A stretch of DNA of 64,000 nucleotides. Origin: Oxyruncus cristatus. Taxonomy: Eukaryota; Chordata; Aves; Passeriformes; Cotingidae. Below the pieces are notes generated by a model, which did not search any database, was not told the origin of the DNA, and saw only the letters and a list, made by a program, of their open reading frames with translations. A program made the position numbers and the translations under genes. The stretch is from contig VXAY01001313.1 in NCBI GenBank assembly GCA_013399855.1, forward strand, positions 2,564,557 through 2,628,556, given 5' to 3'. Position 1 is the stretch's first letter, and each line of letters starts with the position of its first letter. Positions 13,296 through 25,600 of this stretch are shown piece by piece.

Positions 13296-16200
13296 AAGAG
13301 CATAGTCACTCTTGCCAAGTCGTGTGTCTTGCCAAGTTGCAGTGCAGATTTCTTTCTTGCGACAGTTCTCAAAATCAAGCATCCTAAAAGGATCCAGCAG
13401 CTGTGTTACTTCTATGGCATTTTCTAGTTTCTCTCTTTGCTTATTGGAGGAAATGCAAGCAGGGCTGGATTTCTTTCGTTATTAACACATCATCTCATAC
13501 CAGTATCCCACGTTACCATCATCTTTATGAAAACTGTGATCTGTTTTGTGGAAGTCTCATTTGTCATATCACTCTTTTGAAGCCTGCCAATGCAGGGAAG
13601 AAAGCAATCATTAATGGATACATAACACAGGAGCTAAATATGGTCATGCGGAAATACATGTGATATTAATATTTTACATGAAATCTTGCTTTATCTATTG
13701 ACATGCGAGAAACATAAAAATACTGGAGGATTTTAGAATCAGCGTTAATCTACCAGTGTATGTCTTTCAATTAACAACATACATTATATTTAATATTTTG
13801 AGACTAAATTTACTGGTGCATTAAATAGGTCACAACTTTAATCATAAGTCATAGCAAAATACACATTTGTTGCTTTAAAGTAGTTCAGTGGAATTAGTGA
13901 AAGCAGCCTAGATCCTCTCATAAGCTATCTGAAGCTAAGCCAAAAATAGTGGATGTTAATTCCATTTCTATCCTAATCCTTTCTCTGCTTGTCTAACAAT
14001 TTTCTATATATTCATAGCAGAGTATCTGCCTCAAAGTTACTGCTTTCTTGTTTGTCTATTCAGGTATGGATTTCCTTTGAACTTCTAAACTAGAATCTTT
14101 CAGACAAACTCAGAACCCACAGTAGGTATTTTTGAATGAAATTCCTTTCCTATAAATTATATATTTATTTCTTAAGAAGCAAAGTTAAGCAAAGCAATCT
14201 TCTCTACCCAGTTGGTTCAGGTCTCTTAAGTACCTCCTAAATCAGCTGTGTCTCTATCCATGTTTCACATGCTAATCCAGTTCTAATTAGCTGATTCACA
14301 GGGTACTGTGGTGTTGTATGACTGTGACGTTAGAGAGGTCCCATGTTTTGGGGGTGGATTTTGTTTTATAAAAAGTTTGTCACACAATTCTCGGTGCCTG
14401 ACCCAGCCCCGTGCTGGTAGGTGTGTCAGTATGACCATCCAGACACTTCTGCTTCCTTTCTGCTCCTTCTCCAGTCACCAGCTGGATGAGCTGCCCTGGC
14501 CCACGTGGGATGTGCCGCACCTCGGTGCGTGGACATGAAGCATTGGGCGCCTTCTGCAGTGGGCGTGGACCTACATGGAAGAATTTCTGTGCACCCTGAG
14601 CAGTCAGTGCCAGCACTGCACGTGTGAAATGTAGTTTGGGAAGTAGGGTATGGATTACACGCCATTTCCAAAGGCTTAGGAAGAAGGGTGCTGCATATAC
14701 AGGTTTGCTCTGGGTTTGTGCCACGTGTGGGTTTGTGTTTCTCCAGAGGGGGACAGTTTTCTTTTTCCTCCCTGTGCTGACGTTAGTGATTGGTGGAGTT
14801 GGATTGATGAACTGATGTAATGAGAGCTAAGCCATTTAAAAAAAAAAAAAAAGTCATCAGGATCAGCAAGCTGGTGTGTTTGTGGCACACCTGCAGGCTC
14901 ACTGATGCTGCTGTGAAATGCTGAGGCAACATTTGGCTGCAGCAGAGGTGAGGAAAGGCCAGGGCTACCACAGGTCTGTTCTGCAGCTGTCACTCTCCGT
15001 GCAGAGCTCCACATGCACAAGTCTGGCTCAAGGCCCTGCCTCTGCCAGGTGGACACAATGTGCTGGTTGTATAAGAGTTCCAGAGTGGGGCAAAGGAGCA
15101 GGGACTGGAGGGGGAAAGCAGTAGGTGGCCTAAAAAAGGAGAAATGTTCAGACTGCCTGGGAGCAGTAACTTCAGATTTCAACATGACGGGAAAGTGCAT
15201 TATTCTCAAAGAAGCTGTTTCATCTTGCTTGAATGGGGCTTTGTTTCCTTTTTTACCATTTTTTCCCCATCCTTAACTGTGTCATGAAGTCTCAGTGAGA
15301 AGGTGAGAGGTTGTTTTAGTTAACTGGTAATCATTCCTATTGTTTTCAAGACCCTAAAATCATAGGATAATTGTTACAGTTGTGCTAGCCTGGAACACTG
15401 GTCTATCTGAGCAAGGATGTTCAGATGCTGCTGGTAGTTGCTGGTTATAATATTATACATGTACATGTGTAATATGTTTTGCATTGGCCCACATTTGGTC
15501 TTAATTGCACCTGCAGTGGGGCAAAAATCAATTTCTTCAGAGTTCTCTTGGAGGTTTCATCGCCAGCATCACACTGAATGTTGTTTTCAGTAATGTCACT
15601 ATGTTTGGACTGTTTCATTTGTCTGAATCTGTTTTGTGTGAGGTGATGAATCAGTTTCAAATTGCATCACTTCTTTCAGTTACAGAGGTTTCTGCAGCAA
15701 TGCTGCACAAAGAAAGCAAATAGAGGCCTTGATCTTTGTGTATATTTACGTATTTGAACCTCGTAAACTTTGTGAGAGAACCCCTCAAAGTTCACAGAGC
15801 CATGTATCATCTGTAACAGGGTCTGTTTGAGCCTTCCCTTCTCCCGAGCCTCAATAGTTGTGGCTGAGGATTCCCATTTAGTAAGTGTTGTTTCATCCCG
15901 GTGTGTGTGAGAGCCTTTGCAGGTGTTATCTGCTAAAGAGATTAAATGTAAGGTTTTCACCTTGGAGACAGCTACGCTCTGGTGTTTAATCCTGTTGACT
16001 CCTCTGAACTCTGTGTGGCAGACTATGCCCGTGTGTGTAAGTGGCTGCAGGACAGATAACGTGCTGGAGGAGGTGAAGCACGTATGAAGGACAGGAAACT
16101 GCCTTTGTTCTGCACACAGGCCAAATTTGAGCAAGCCCTTTGCTAGACCATATTGCTGCCAGTCACAAGTCCCTGCTACACAGCAAGCAATTAGAAGCTT

Positions 16201-17611
16201 CCCAAGGAAGTGATTGCAAATATTATTCTTTTTTAATGTTGTCATGCTCAATTTAATTTCCTTATGGTAAACAGGCAACACAACTGGATTTCAGGTGATG
16301 GGAAAATTGCAACCTGTTAGCCTGCCAAAATTACCAGCAAAAATGGAATTACAAGCACTGACAGCTGCCTGAATCAGCAGTAGAGCTCTTAGTTTGTGGA
16401 TGGAGCAAAAGGTATGCTCTTTATCGGTCATGCTGGTTGGTAGATGACTCTTTGAGCCTGTAAATATCACATTAGAAGGATCACGTATTAGAAGCTTCTC
16501 ACTGAGAGGGTCGAATGTGAGCCCTTGCACCCACCACGTTCTTGGTGTAATGAGTGAACTTTCCTGTGACATTTGCAAAATGCCTTTGTTCACCACGGGT
16601 GTGTACCTTTTTTGTTCCACACATTCATTTTTATTTTAGTGATACAGAGCACAATTGTGCAGGTTTCTGTAGGAGGCCTGCTAGGGAGGTAGAGTGTATA
16701 GAGAACATCTTGGGGAAAGTTGTCTTAAATGAGAGAATGTGGCTTCCACTATACATCTGCACAACAAAATATCCGGTAGTACTTGACCTGGAAGAAATGC
16801 ACAAATGCTCTACATTTCCCTGCTCAACAGAATGAGTTCTTGCAGAAAAGAAATACACCTATGTGTGTAGATAGCTATAGATACATGAGCATATTAAAAT
16901 ATCTTAGTTATACAAATATTGCAACACCTCTGTGACACCAAGGGAATGTGCATAGTCAATCAGTGGAAGATCTGACTGAAATATGAAGAAACTTGAGTGT
17001 GGGGAAAAGGGAGAACTTGTTCAGATGTTAATGGCTTTGTTACTGTTTGAAAGCTCCAGCAATGACTGGATGAGTTCTGAAGTTATAATGTCAGGAGACT
17101 AAGAACTGAACAATTCTTTGTTTTGACAATCAGTTAACAATGTTGGCTTAATGAGCACTGTGGCAAAGAGATATCTTGTTTGAAAATACTTCTGTCTTTG
17201 CTTAAGTTACATGACATCTCTGCATGTCCCAAAAACGGTTCCAGTGAATTCAGGGGAGATGACAGTTGGTAACATTTGGATTGTTTTTGTTAAAAGGTAG
17301 AAACCAAGAAAATTTTTTCCCCTTGTGTTTTGTGAAATGGAAAAAACCCAAACCAAAACAAAAAACCAACCAAACAAACAAACCCACACCAGAATTTCAA
17401 TAAACCCTGAATCTAATTTAGGGAAAAACCCTTTGTGGAAACTGAAAATGGAAACTGGCTGGCACATAGACTAGAATACTGTGCTTTTTCAAAGGTATTT
17501 TTGAACTGTGAAAAGCAAGAAGCCCAGGCAGAAGGCAATAGAGATTATAGTTTCTGGTACATTTATTTCCTTCTTAAATTGCTTCTTTTTCTTCTCCACC
17601 ATTTCCTGCAG
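13296..17611. other. Non-coding region immediately upstream of the GPRIN2 coding exon
   Basis: No gene recognised. It contains an A-run at about 14838-14852, a near-palindrome around 15453-15478, and an open frame of 201 codons on the minus strand (15676-16281) with no recognisable domain. The last part is the 3' end of the intron that precedes the GPRIN2 coding exon: the tract CTTCTTTTTCTTCTCCACC and a branch-like region precede the AG at 17610-17611. Confidence 0.5.
17339..17392. repeat. A/C-rich simple repeat (AAAC)n
   Basis: Degenerate run of AAAC/AACC units shortly upstream of the GPRIN2 coding exon. The complementary strand is GTTT-rich. Confidence 0.7.
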
Positions 17612-17627
17612 ATCTCTCTTTTTTGCC
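17612..17627 (+). other. GPRIN2: GPRIN2 5' UTR segment of the coding exon
   Basis: Between the acceptor AG (17610-17611) and the start ATG. It is very short, so one or more non-coding exons must lie upstream; I could not identify them. The start context TTTGCCATGT is weak at -3, where the base is G. Confidence 0.65.
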
Positions 17628-19430
17628 ATGTCAGCTGACAGCCACCAGCTCCACACTCATTCCTACCAGGATTCGCTAAGTTCTACTTGTCACAGACTCT
17701 TGAATGTCAACAGTCACCCCCTGTCCAAGAGCTCCTCAAATCTGACCTGTATTGGACAATCAAGTCTAGAGGAAAGACTAAACAATAAACAGGAGCTGAA
17801 GAAAAGCTACAGTAGCACCATCTACCATAGCCTGGAAAACAAGAGTGATGCCAGGAGTGTGCAGAGTCCTGGATGGTCCTCCTCGCAGCCTGGGAGGATG
17901 GGACTTGGATCAGAGGTCCAAACCATAAGTGACCAGTCAGCCAATGACCGTTCAGAGAGCAGAACTAAGACTACAAATCATTTCCTTATCACTGAACAGC
18001 CCTCAGCATCCTGGGAAGTGGGGGATGCCAAGATGTGCGTAAAAAGCAGCACCGTTGAGAATGTTTCTTCAGCCTGTGGTGCTCACCAGCAAAGCACGTG
18101 TGAAATGCAAGAATCAAGAACTGCCCTTCAGAGGAGCCACTCAGACCTAACCTGCAGCTGCAAACAGCAGACTTATGTCACTCACATAGAAACCAGTGCC
18201 ACCCACTCCAACCTAAGCTCTTCTAGCTGCAGGCATGGTCCACCAGGGGCTAGGACATCCTTCCCAACGCAGAGGTTTGGATCAGAAACAAATGAAAACA
18301 CATCTCACTTTCAAAACCTTGTAACTCATCTTCCAGTCCCACCTAGAGACCAACAAGTACCCACAAACACCTTTGACAGTGGCACTATTCCACGTAACAC
18401 AACTGTTTACACAGATCCTGGAACATTTCACGCTGCTGTTCTAGGACACCACATGCCTGGAAATGGTTTCCCAAACAGGACAATGTTCAATCAAGCCACT
18501 GGGATTATTCATAGTGGTCTGACTTATGGTAATATTCTGAACTCTGCATACTCTCCCATGGTGATGGCCGTTCATAACAACTCCGCAGGGCCCTGCAGTA
18601 TAAGGCAGGATGCCTTGAAGGCAGATGCCACCATCCCTGCCTACTGCCACTCCCTGCCCATCCCGTCCATACAGCTCGTTCCGCGGTTGGTGTGCTCCGT
18701 TAGTGAGACAGGAAGAGAGCCGGCACCACCTGGCTATTTTCATTCCTTTTCTGCTTCAGACATTCTGACCTATCCTAAGCTGGTGTCTTCAGTAAGTGAA
18801 TCGGGCCTGGATGCCAAGAGAGTCCTGGAGTGCTGTAATGTTCCTGGAGAACAACTGCAGCACGCTCAGCACTGTGCTCATCAGGAGAGAGCTCCTCCAG
18901 AAACCAAGGCTGCCTGCGTTGCCCTCAGCAGCCAGCAAGGTGCAGACATGGTAGTGACAACTAAGGATATGTGGACTATGACCTCTATGAACGATTTAAC
19001 CAGAGGACTGAAACCACCTCTTGAGCGTAGAGATGCCGAGGTACAAACTCTTCCGACCATGGAATGCAAATCTGTGGCTACGAGCCCAGCAGCTGCAGCA
19101 GAAGGTCACCCACATGTGTTCCCAGAGGTGAACCTGGAGCAAGACTTGGAGGCCCCCAAATCTCCAGTACGTGAAGTGAGGTGGGATGATGAAGGAATGA
19201 CATGGGAAGTGTATGGGGCATCTGTGGATCCAGAAGTTCTCGGAGTAGCCATTCAAAAACATCTCGAGTTTCAAATAGAACAATTCCAGACAGAGCCTGC
19301 TGAGGCGGCTGAGAAAAGTAATGAGGAGCCACCTCCTGAAAAACCGGTGAAAAAAAGGCCTTTCAGAACAATGATGCATTCCCTGAGATATCCAAGCTGT
19401 TGTGCTCGTTCCAGTACGGCAGTGGAGTGA
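17628..19430 (+). CDS. GPRIN2: G protein-regulated inducer of neurite outgrowth 2
   Basis: Single coding exon of 600 residues. Family knowledge: GPRIN proteins bind activated Go/Gi alpha subunits at the neuronal plasma membrane and promote neurite outgrowth. The C-terminal block (residues about 512-550, SPVREVRWDDEGMTWEVYG followed by DPEVLGVAIQKHLE) is the GPRIN hallmark. The motifs LQRSHSDL (167-174), YPKLVSSVSESG (382-393) and KDMWTMTSMNDL (446-457) match GPRIN2 rather than GPRIN1 or GPRIN3. The tail RYPSCCARSS has a Cys pair (591-592), a plausible palmitoylation site. The chosen ATG (17628) lies 16 nt after a splice acceptor (CTGCAG, 17606-17611); the open frame running further upstream is intronic. 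The protein is longer than the roughly 458-residue human one, mostly in the Ser/Thr-rich disordered middle. Residues 352-362 (PRLVCSVSETG) and 383-393 look like an internal repeat. Confidence 0.95.
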   Translation: MSADSHQLHTHSYQDSLSSTCHRLLNVNSHPLSKSSSNLTCIGQSSLEERLNNKQELKKSYSSTIYHSLENKSDARSVQSPGWSSSQPGRMGLGSEVQTISDQSANDRSESRTKTTNHFLITEQPSASWEVGDAKMCVKSSTVENVSSACGAHQQSTCEMQESRTALQRSHSDLTCSCKQQTYVTHIETSATHSNLSSSSCRHGPPGARTSFPTQRFGSETNENTSHFQNLVTHLPVPPRDQQVPTNTFDSGTIPRNTTVYTDPGTFHAAVLGHHMPGNGFPNRTMFNQATGIIHSGLTYGNILNSAYSPMVMAVHNNSAGPCSIRQDALKADATIPAYCHSLPIPSIQLVPRLVCSVSETGREPAPPGYFHSFSASDILTYPKLVSSVSESGLDAKRVLECCNVPGEQLQHAQHCAHQERAPPETKAACVALSSQQGADMVVTTKDMWTMTSMNDLTRGLKPPLERRDAEVQTLPTMECKSVATSPAAAAEGHPHVFPEVNLEQDLEAPKSPVREVRWDDEGMTWEVYGASVDPEVLGVAIQKHLEFQIEQFQTEPAEAAEKSNEEPPPEKPVKKRPFRTMMHSLRYPSCCARSSTAVE

Positions 19431-22400
19431 GCTCAGCTGCAGGATGCAGGATAGCTGTGCTGCTTTTAAATTGTGAATAAATGCCGACTCTTAATTGATA
19501 ACACAGTACCTGTGGGCAGTCCACAGCAGAGTAAGTGGGAGAAGTTCAGTGATCATCGAATATACGTCAAAGCAAGGAAAAACCTGTGGCTGGGCCCTAT
19601 AACAGAGAACATAAGCTGGTATCTACATCATGTCATCCGAATGCTCTTGACTGTATGTAATGTAGCACTGTTTTCTTCTATGTTAGTTTTAAATCATATT
19701 GTAAGGAATGAAACTTCTTTTCTAAATGATGCGTCTTTTTAAAATAATGATGACTTTTTCTGTATTTTAATAATTTAGGGCTAGAAAACAAAGTTAGAGA
19801 ATTATGCTTTAATCAAAATTCTTAGCTTTCAATCCTACTCCCTTAAATTGTTTTGGGAGCTTTTGCTGTTAATTTATAATAATGCAGACTATAAGCTCAC
19901 TTTAACTGTAGAATGACAAACCAGTGTAGTGCTCTATGACAAAGAATTGTAACTTTTTCTATGTAGTGTGAAGTAATTTCAATATTACTAGTCTGAACTC
20001 TTCCCTCTGCAAACTCACGTATATTGGATGCTCCTCCAGCTTTCTAATTAGTTTGTAGATACGATGAATTATACTCTAAATATCCAGAACTGATGTTTAC
20101 CAAGCGATTGACACAAATGTACAGTATTACCAAAGATGACTCATGTAATGTGAATTACTTACTGAATGCTTGTTTTAGAGACATAAAACAAAAGGTGTTC
20201 AGGTCAGTCTGTCACACATCATACCCTGCGACGCATAAGCAGTTTTGTTTTGCTTACATTAAAAGTCATTTCCAGTGAGTTCTTTTTATGTGCATCTATC
20301 CTGATCAGTGGTTATTTGGCTGTTGCATAAGCCACGGGGGACAGTTTGCACGTAACCTTTGCTCGTCTTGTGTTTCCTCTCTGGTCTGACATCAAGCGCC
20401 TGCTGAAAGTGAGACCTTGTGTCTTCCCCGAGGTACAGATCTAAGGTTATTTGTTCCGAGTGCCTTGATCATTTGGGCAGCTTAAAGATTTATTTTCTCC
20501 TAAAAACAACTTTGCAAACAATTTCTCAGTGAGACACCTTTTATGATAGTGTAATGCAGCCATAGTGCAGGGCCTGTTAGAAGCGAAAGGTTTGTCAAGG
20601 AAGCTGAGAGTGCTATTCCCAGTGTCATACGTGGCCGTCGGTAAATGAGCTGACATGCATTAATTTAATAATATAGAGTGGTTGAAGGTCAAATTTTCAC
20701 TCCTGGACAAAGTGGAATTAATCAGAGCTGGCTGCTGTGAAATTCGCTTTGAGTTCAGCAGGCTTCATCCCTGGGACTTTGGCCTCAATGAAGTCTGAGC
20801 TCAAAATGAGCTTTATACAAACCAGTCTGAAACCACTGGAATATGATGCCTTACTTGGGATGCTTCTGTAGCTCTGAGCATCCAAGTTTTGATAATGATC
20901 CTGGATGTTAAAATTCCTTTTCTTAAAGCTTTAATAGAAGTAAAGAAGTAATGAGTAGCTAAATAAAATCACTCCGCTGTTATTTAGAGTTTAGCTATAC
21001 AGTTTCTATACGAACTTATTCTATGGCCCAGAGTATCAAACACCGATTTCTCCCTTTCTTCAAATATTACACTTTGAGAATTTCAAGCACTGCTGTGGTC
21101 TAAAACCTTGTGTTACCTGTTAGTTTGTCATCGGGTGTGCAGGAGAATTTAAGTTTTGAAGAGTCAAACTAAACCTTTGAAATAGCAAGTGTACCTTGCT
21201 CCCATGGCCATCATAATCCATACTTTTAAGCTATTTGACATGTGTAATAACCTTTATTATCTTTTCCACCCATGCTGATCCAAGAACCCCTTTAAAATAA
21301 AGCCCCCCGTCACTCTAGGAAGGTGATGAAATGGGACCAGTATCAAACTAGTCAGAAAGAGATAGTTTGCAGAAGGGACTGGAACAGTATGGCCAAGTCC
21401 CTTGAATCCTTTGGCTGTTGTACTATAAAAGCTGGAACAACTCTTGGATTTCGTACAACTCTGGTGGCAATTACTTGTGATTTGTGCATTGGACTTGCTG
21501 CCACAGTCCTAAACACTGATCATCATTCCTGGATGAAAAAAGTAGCAAGTAAGGAGAAAGGGTAACAGTGATTTGCAAATCCAGAAAAACAGATGTTCAC
21601 TTATTACAGCCTTTAGGATGATAATTGGAGTTGCTGTTGTTTATAAAAATAGTGTTATGTTTGAGGATTTCCTATGCTTTTGCCAAAGTTTAAAGTACAA
21701 GGTATATTAATGGAGATCTAAGGGGGGGGGGGAACAACAAAAACCACCCACTAATCTGAATATTAGCTGCATGGATAAAATAAGTCTTTTCTTTTGTATG
21801 ATGGATGCATAAAAAAAAAAAAAAGGCAGTTTGAATTCACTTTGCATTTGGGTTCAATTTTTTAAAAAAATTAAATGCAGCCACATTGTGTATTAAGTAT
21901 TCTGTGTTTAAGTGTTACTCTTACAAATGTGAGAACTCTGATTCTGTTTTTTAATGTTTTCTAACTTAGGAAAATGCAAATCCATTACATTCTACTATCA
22001 AATACTAATAAAGTAGCAGAAAAGCTCATACTAGATTTATACCTGAGTGGGTCAATGCTGAACGTAGATGCTTGTCGAGCCAAGGTGAAATCAGAGTGTG
22101 TTATTTTTTTTGAGCCCATTTGGAAACCAGTTTGCACTGCATCATGTTGCCTCTGCTCCCCTGCCTGAATGCTCAGGTACCAGTTACAGCTGAGGAAATT
22201 GGGGTTGCCTTTCCCTGGAATCCTCAGTGATGGCTACACTGACACACTGGGTGCTGAACTGTTTTGCCTCAGTGCTCCTTCTTTCCCTTAACATATGAGA
22301 ACAGCCACAGCCAATGCAGTGTTTTGGATGTGTTATGTTTTCCCTACGTGGTGACTAATGTCTCTGGAAGGATTTCATTGTATATGATACTTGAGGCTGA

Positions 22401-22680
22401 GAGACTGATAGTGGGCTGAGATGCTTAGCTCAGTGGCTCAGCACAGATTGAAGGGAATTGATACTAATATCAATATGCTGAAGAAAGGGCTCTGAAAAGG
22501 CATTAGAATAATTCATTTCACTCTGAATTATTATTTACTGTTACCATTCCTAGAAGAGAGACCGAAACCTGCCAGACATTTGACACTATTACCATTGCAC
22601 AGTTGCTGTTTGAGGTAATCTTTGACTGGGGGGTTAAATACTGAAATAGAGGATATTCTCTTAATGTTTTAAATAAAAAC
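19431..22680 (+). other. GPRIN2: Probable GPRIN2 3' UTR and downstream sequence
   Basis: No coding signal. Candidate poly(A) signals AATAAA occur at 19476-19481 (only about 45 nt after the stop), 20962-20967, 21296-21301, 22007-22012 and 22672-22677. The sequence cannot tell which is used; long AT-rich 3' UTRs are common for neuronal genes, so a distal site is plausible. A G-run at about 21722-21732 and an A-run near 21811 are also present. A small open frame at 21323-21565 is not recognisable. Confidence 0.45.
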
Positions 22681-25600
22681 CTGCTATAGTTAAATCAATG
22701 TTTAAAAAACAACAAACCACTAAAAAGTTGCTTTGTCATTGTCACATCAGTCACTTATTTGTTTGGTCCTCTTCTGAAAATGTCAGTTTGTTCTGAGAAG
22801 TAGCATTCTGGAGTTGTGTGTATGACAGGTTGCTTAATGCCTTGGAATCCAAAGGAAAGGCCACCTAACCAAATTCACTCCAGGCCCTGTAACATGGGTG
22901 CCCCCATAACAAACTCCCCGGTGATTCCTGCTGCCCCTGGGGTGATGAGGAGGCAGCAGCTGGATGGGGATGTGCTGCTGAGGGGCTCTCTGAAGCTGGC
23001 AACCTGTGACAGGGGTGCTGTGGGCTCTTTCTCACTCCCAGTTCACGCCATGGTGTCTGCAGACTCCTTGCCTTTGGGCTCCTGCTGCTGGAAGAGACCT
23101 GGATCCTGAGCTGGTTCTCTTAAGGATGGCCACAGATCCCTTGCTTTAGACACAAGTTTTGCTGTGGCAACCCCTGCTCTAGAGAAAGCTTATCTTCCTT
23201 CCAGATATAGCTTAAGGAAGTGTGTGTTATATGGCTAAGCAAAAAGGCCCCACAGAGCAACACTGCTCCCTGCCCATGGTTCTCTGAGACAGGGCAAGTG
23301 GGAAGAGGCAAAACCAGTCAGCTGTTCCGTACCCAACTGTAGCCAAGATGTTCCAGGGAAAAAGAGCATCCCCTCTGTAGGGATAGGGGAATGTATTTCT
23401 TCCTGATCACTTCTCTGCTTACAGCCAGTAAGAAATAATGACAGGCTGGACTAATTGCATTATTGGATAGACATTTAGTCTTTTAAATCCAAAGCAGTAA
23501 CAACCTGTCTGGAGATCTGCTGAGGTAAGAGGCCTTCTGGAGGGATGTTATCCCTGTTAAAGATGGAATAAGAAAAACTGTGTAACTTTGCTTAGGAAAA
23601 GTAATGTGTGGTGAGGTTGGCTTAGAACAGAAGATCAGAGTGGAGACAAGACTAGGAACCCCAGCTCCACACAGGGAGCAGGGCCAGGTGCCCTCCAAAC
23701 AGTCCTACTGCCCCCTCTCTCAGGAGCTTTTCCAACTGTGAAATTGCAATGTTAATACTTCATTGCCATCTGTTCCTTTCAGACATGTTGAGGTGATTAA
23801 TTTGTCTTCCTAAGCCCCTTGAAAATGAAAGCAGTCTATTAGTGCTAAGTAATACTGTTAATTGGCAAGAGAGAAAGAGGCAGCATGTGGGTTTATGAGT
23901 TGGAAATAAATAATTCTAATCAACTCCTACAGTACCAGTTAAATAACTTAGGGGAACTTGCTGCGTCAGCCACTCGTCTTTCCCTTCCAGGGGACTTTAG
24001 GGCTCTAAGATTGATTTCTATTTCTTTTTCCCCAATTCAGAACTATGGATCTGAAATGAAGAACACAATGAGCCTATTGAGCTTCTTTCCAAAGCCTTGT
24101 TATTTACCCAGGTCACAAGATCCTGCTGACCCTCTGCAAAAAAAAAAAAAAAGAGGAATCTAAAGCCTGTGAGCCTGTGCACAGAGCCTTGGGCTGCTTG
24201 AGTCTGCAAGTACTTCGTGTCCATGAGTACTTCCTGCCTGCTGAGGGAGGCAGCTGTGGTGCTTTCTGCTGATGCTACAGTCCGGGTCATCCCACTCCCC
24301 TGCCCCTCTACAGGGGGTAGCTCAGTACAAAAATGGGTGTGCTCCACTTTCCACCTCTGCCAGCTGGAATGAGCCTGTCATTTTCTGTGAGGCAGCACCC
24401 CTGCCCCAGGCAAAACCAGTGCTATGGAGTTGTTTTTCCTCCTGGAGGTCCTTCATCAGACTAAGCACACAGTCGTTTGTGGCTTTACTACCAGTCTGCA
24501 TCAGTGAAGGGAACGGTGCATGTCATTTGCCATGGTCATTTGGATGTCCAGCTTCCATGTTTCTAGAGCTGTAGAAGTGCTGAGTCTTGAGCTGACAGCG
24601 ATCACATGTACCAGAGCCCATGTGTTCAGATAGCAGAGCACTAAGCTGTAGCTTGTAAGTCCTTAGAAGCATTAATCCTTTCTAAGATGTGACCTAAACA
24701 GATGTCATCTGTCTTATTATCAGGCTTTCAGTATACTACAGGCTATGCCACTCGGATGATGGGAAGGAAGCTTAGAAAACAAAGGGGAGAAATGCAAGCA
24801 AAGAAACGGTGCTGCAAGCTTCCACCCATCCTGTTCCAGCCACCTCTTGCTCACCTCTGGGCACAAAAGACAGCTCTGGCAACAACAGTGTCACGGGTGT
24901 GGTGAAGGGGAGATTTTGTCCCGCGCAGTGTTCAAGGTAGTGGAACATAAGGAATCTGGGTCAGGTGCCCTGGTGAACTCCTGCTGGCCAGGATTACATC
25001 TCTGAGCTCTACCTGGAGCACAGCCTGGCAGGACACACCCACTCCTCCTCCCCTGCATCTTCTGGTCACCACTCACCTCCTACAATTTTAATGTAAAGCA
25101 GAGATGGGGTCACAGCCTGGGGGGCAGTGAACCTTGCCCGAACACTTTTGTTTGTACTTTCCAACACACACCTGCTGACAGGCAGCTCTTTGTAGTGCAG
25201 GAAGCGTACAGCTATCCAGACCTGGGTGCCTTTACCCAGCCTGTGATGTACTGCTCTGGCAGCAGCAGCTGCTGGAGCTGGAGTTTCTGGTCCTTCCCCT
25301 GACACAGGCACAACACTCTCAGTGACCACACATGCATAAAAAGTCAGGCCTTTCACCCACTCTGACGGTTTTTTACAGTGGTTGTAGGTATATCCCACCT
25401 CTGGTGCTGGTTGTAGGGCAAACTGCTTTGCCCCTGATTGGTTCTGAGCAGAAATTCCTGCATGTAGGTAAGTTAAACGCTGTTTTGTGTTCACACTGTC
25501 TGGAAAATCCTGCAAATGCCATTGTCTCAGAGAATCCAGCTTTAGGATAGCCTACCTGTTAATTCAAATTCATGGTGTGATAGGTTATATTGTAATTTCT

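Noticed and set aside
17508..17627. 40-codon N-terminal extension of GPRIN2
   Set aside because: It lies upstream of a clear pyrimidine tract and AG acceptor and has no similarity to the GPRIN N-terminus, so it is intron.
25066..25515. 149-codon minus-strand frame
   Set aside because: No recognisable domain and no supporting splice sites; treated as chance.
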